Shown: in pieces, positions 63,492-64,000 of the stretch | Layout of the letters: each line of letters opens with the position of its first letter | How positions within the stretch are numbered: position 1 is the stretch's first letter | From: Cotesia glomerata | Taxonomy: Eukaryota; Arthropoda; Insecta; Hymenoptera; Braconidae | Direction: 5' to 3' | DNA length: 64,000 nt | Assembly: GCF_020080835.1 (NCBI RefSeq) | Contig: NC_058166.1 | Coordinates: 1,860,001-1,924,000 of the forward strand | Translations under genes and position numbers: made by a program | Notes under the pieces: model-generated | Seen by the model: the letters and a program-made list of their open reading frames with translations, nothing else | Told to the model about the DNA's origin: nothing | Databases searched by the model: none

Positions 63492-63576
63492 TTTTCTTAC
63501 TTATATCACTTTGGAAACTCCTACTCGCGAGAAAGTTTCCAGCCCTGCGCCACCTGTTGAGAGTTCTTCGAACTAA
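63492..63576 (-). promoter_or_regulatory. Array core 38, type K; CTCF-like motif at 63546-63560
   Basis: TGCGCCACCTGTTGA, the usual K form. Array sequence stops about 20 bp after this core and unrelated sequence follows to the window end. Confidence 0.64.
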
Positions 63577-63579
63577 TTG

Positions 63580-64000
63580 CACGCCTTATAGCACGAAACG
63601 CGTGAGGTTGAGCTTTATACTTGACTTTATACACCGAAAAAATACTTAAATTAAACCATCTTTTACTTTTTAAAATCATTTCATGTTGCTATTTTGAAAA
63701 AAAAAAAAAAAAAAAAAAAAAACATTTTGAAAAAAATTTTACGTGGACGTCCGGATGTCACCCCATTTTGGATGTACCAACGATTACTCCCGAACAAATT
63801 TATATTTCAAGACCAGACCTTTTTTATTAGTTTAAAAATACGATGAACTGGGTCCGTATTTCATATCAGTGGCCGAGTTTACATATTTTTTTTTTAATTG
63901 AATATTTATTAAAATTCACTACGATACAACCGTATAAAGCCAAACAAACTTTTCTTATTTGTCACGTGAAAACTATGGCGCCACTTGATCAAGCTAGATT
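63580..64000. other. Non-array sequence at the right edge, probable mobile element
   Basis: Immediately after the K core the sequence departs from both K paralogues (19.17 and 29.65 kb). It begins TGCACGCCTTATAGCACG, has an A run of about 26 at 63697-63722 and a GC-richer tract, and runs off the window. Probably the start of another insertion; type unknown. Confidence 0.4.

Larger units (their letters stand above)
140..63576. repeat. Diverged tandem array of 38 co-oriented ~1-kb monomers with CTCF-like cores
   Basis: Thirty-eight cores of about 85 bp share three ordered boxes: GCTTATATTACCTTGG, then GTACTTACGAG, then TGCGCCACCTAGCGG followed by GAACTAA about 12 bp later. All lie in the same orientation. 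Flanks beyond the cores are alignable within types: A (cores at 194, 25761, 49500, 50060), B (1557, 9440, 12685, 36816, 54095, 56813), C (5125, 42300, 45999), D (6322, 27148), E (8585, 44084, 53059, 56084), F (10391, 23865, 55178), G (13972, 37498, 58001), H (14909, 58966), I (16751, 46881), J (18051, 61305), K (19144, 29613, 63546), L (28068, 60005), M (34445) and N (35765). With mobile elements removed, spacing is 0.6-2.1 kb. Common orientation and shared flanks indicate tandem and block duplication rather than independent insertion. Function is unknown; insulator, architectural locus or lncRNA body are inferences. Confidence 0.9.
51350..63580. repeat. Higher-order repeat copy 2 (E-B-F-E-B-G-H-L-J-K)
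   Basis: Second copy of the ordered monomer block. Core-to-core length is about 9.1 kb after removing the foldback element (60.1 kb) and the two TA-type elements (61.4 and 62.5 kb). The first E monomer is split by a 1.2-kb LTR-like insertion at 51.7-52.9 kb. Sequence divergence between the two blocks is substantial, with many small indels, so the duplication is old. Confidence 0.8.

Noticed and set aside
140..63576. Array cores as a set of alternative protein-coding exons (Dscam-like), with acceptor TAG and donor GTAAGT on the minus strand
   Set aside because: Some cores have an open 46-nt interval (FLEISDRWRR...), but others carry indels or stops in every frame, upstream tracts are A-rich rather than pyrimidine-rich, and GTAAGT is absent from many copies. 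A non-coding exon remains possible.
140..63576. Cores as independently inserted SINE or MITE copies
   Set aside because: All 38 are in one orientation, there are no target duplications or terminal repeats around the cores, and homology extends into the spacers by type.
140..63576. CRISPR array
   Set aside because: Repeat units are long, diverged and ~1 kb apart, in a eukaryotic sequence context.

Overview
This window looks like a non-coding, strongly A+T-rich piece of an insect nuclear genome. A parasitoid wasp or other hymenopteran is my guess from base composition and the style of the mobile elements, but nothing in the window fixes the species. The only convincing protein-coding sequence is the reverse transcriptase of a truncated LINE at 10.6-11.9 kb. 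Most other open frames are short, unrelated between paralogous copies, or lie inside repeats.

The main structure is an old, diverged tandem array running the length of the window. I find 38 copies of a conserved core of about 85 bp, all in the same orientation. Each carries one copy of, or a decayed version of, a 15-mer close to TGCGCCACCTAGCGG. Its reverse complement, CCGCTAGGTGGCGCA, matches the insect/vertebrate CTCF core. A second conserved box (GTACTTACGAG) lies about 20 bp upstream, and a third (GCTTATATTACCTTGG) further upstream. After subtracting the later insertions, cores are 0.6-2.1 kb apart and mostly near 1 kb. Flanking sequence sorts the monomers into about 14 types (A-N). The order E-B-F-(E)-B-G-H-(I/L)-J-K occurs at about 8.1-19.2 kb and again at about 51.4-63.6 kb, so the array also has a higher-order repeat of 9-10 kb. 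Shorter blocks (A-D-L-K at 25.7-29.6 kb, C-D-E at 5.1-8.6 kb, B-G at 36.8-37.5 kb) show further rearrangement. The nearest known analogues are CTCF-bearing macrosatellite or lncRNA loci such as mammalian DXZ4 and FIRRE. That comparison is inference.

Many mobile elements have landed in the array, and undisturbed paralogous monomers supply empty sites for several. They include: two solo LTRs with 4-bp target duplications (20.1-22.8 and 31.2-34.1 kb), each with a nested TA-flanked inverted-repeat element; a probable LTR fragment (51.7-52.9 kb); a tRNA-derived SINE with a perfect 17-bp target duplication (30.6-31.1 kb); and four full-length plus one truncated Helitron-like elements with a long internal inverted repeat (3.4, 38.5, 41.2, 46.9, 48.3 kb). 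There are also three copies of an element ending in AACTTCCCGCT (6.6, 24.0, 29.7 kb) and several short TA-flanked elements (50.4, 61.4, 62.5 kb). Some of the elements also carry CTCF-like motifs.

No rRNA, functional tRNA, CRISPR or operon-like structure is visible. Spacers between cores hold diverged monomer sequence in which I see nothing else unless listed.
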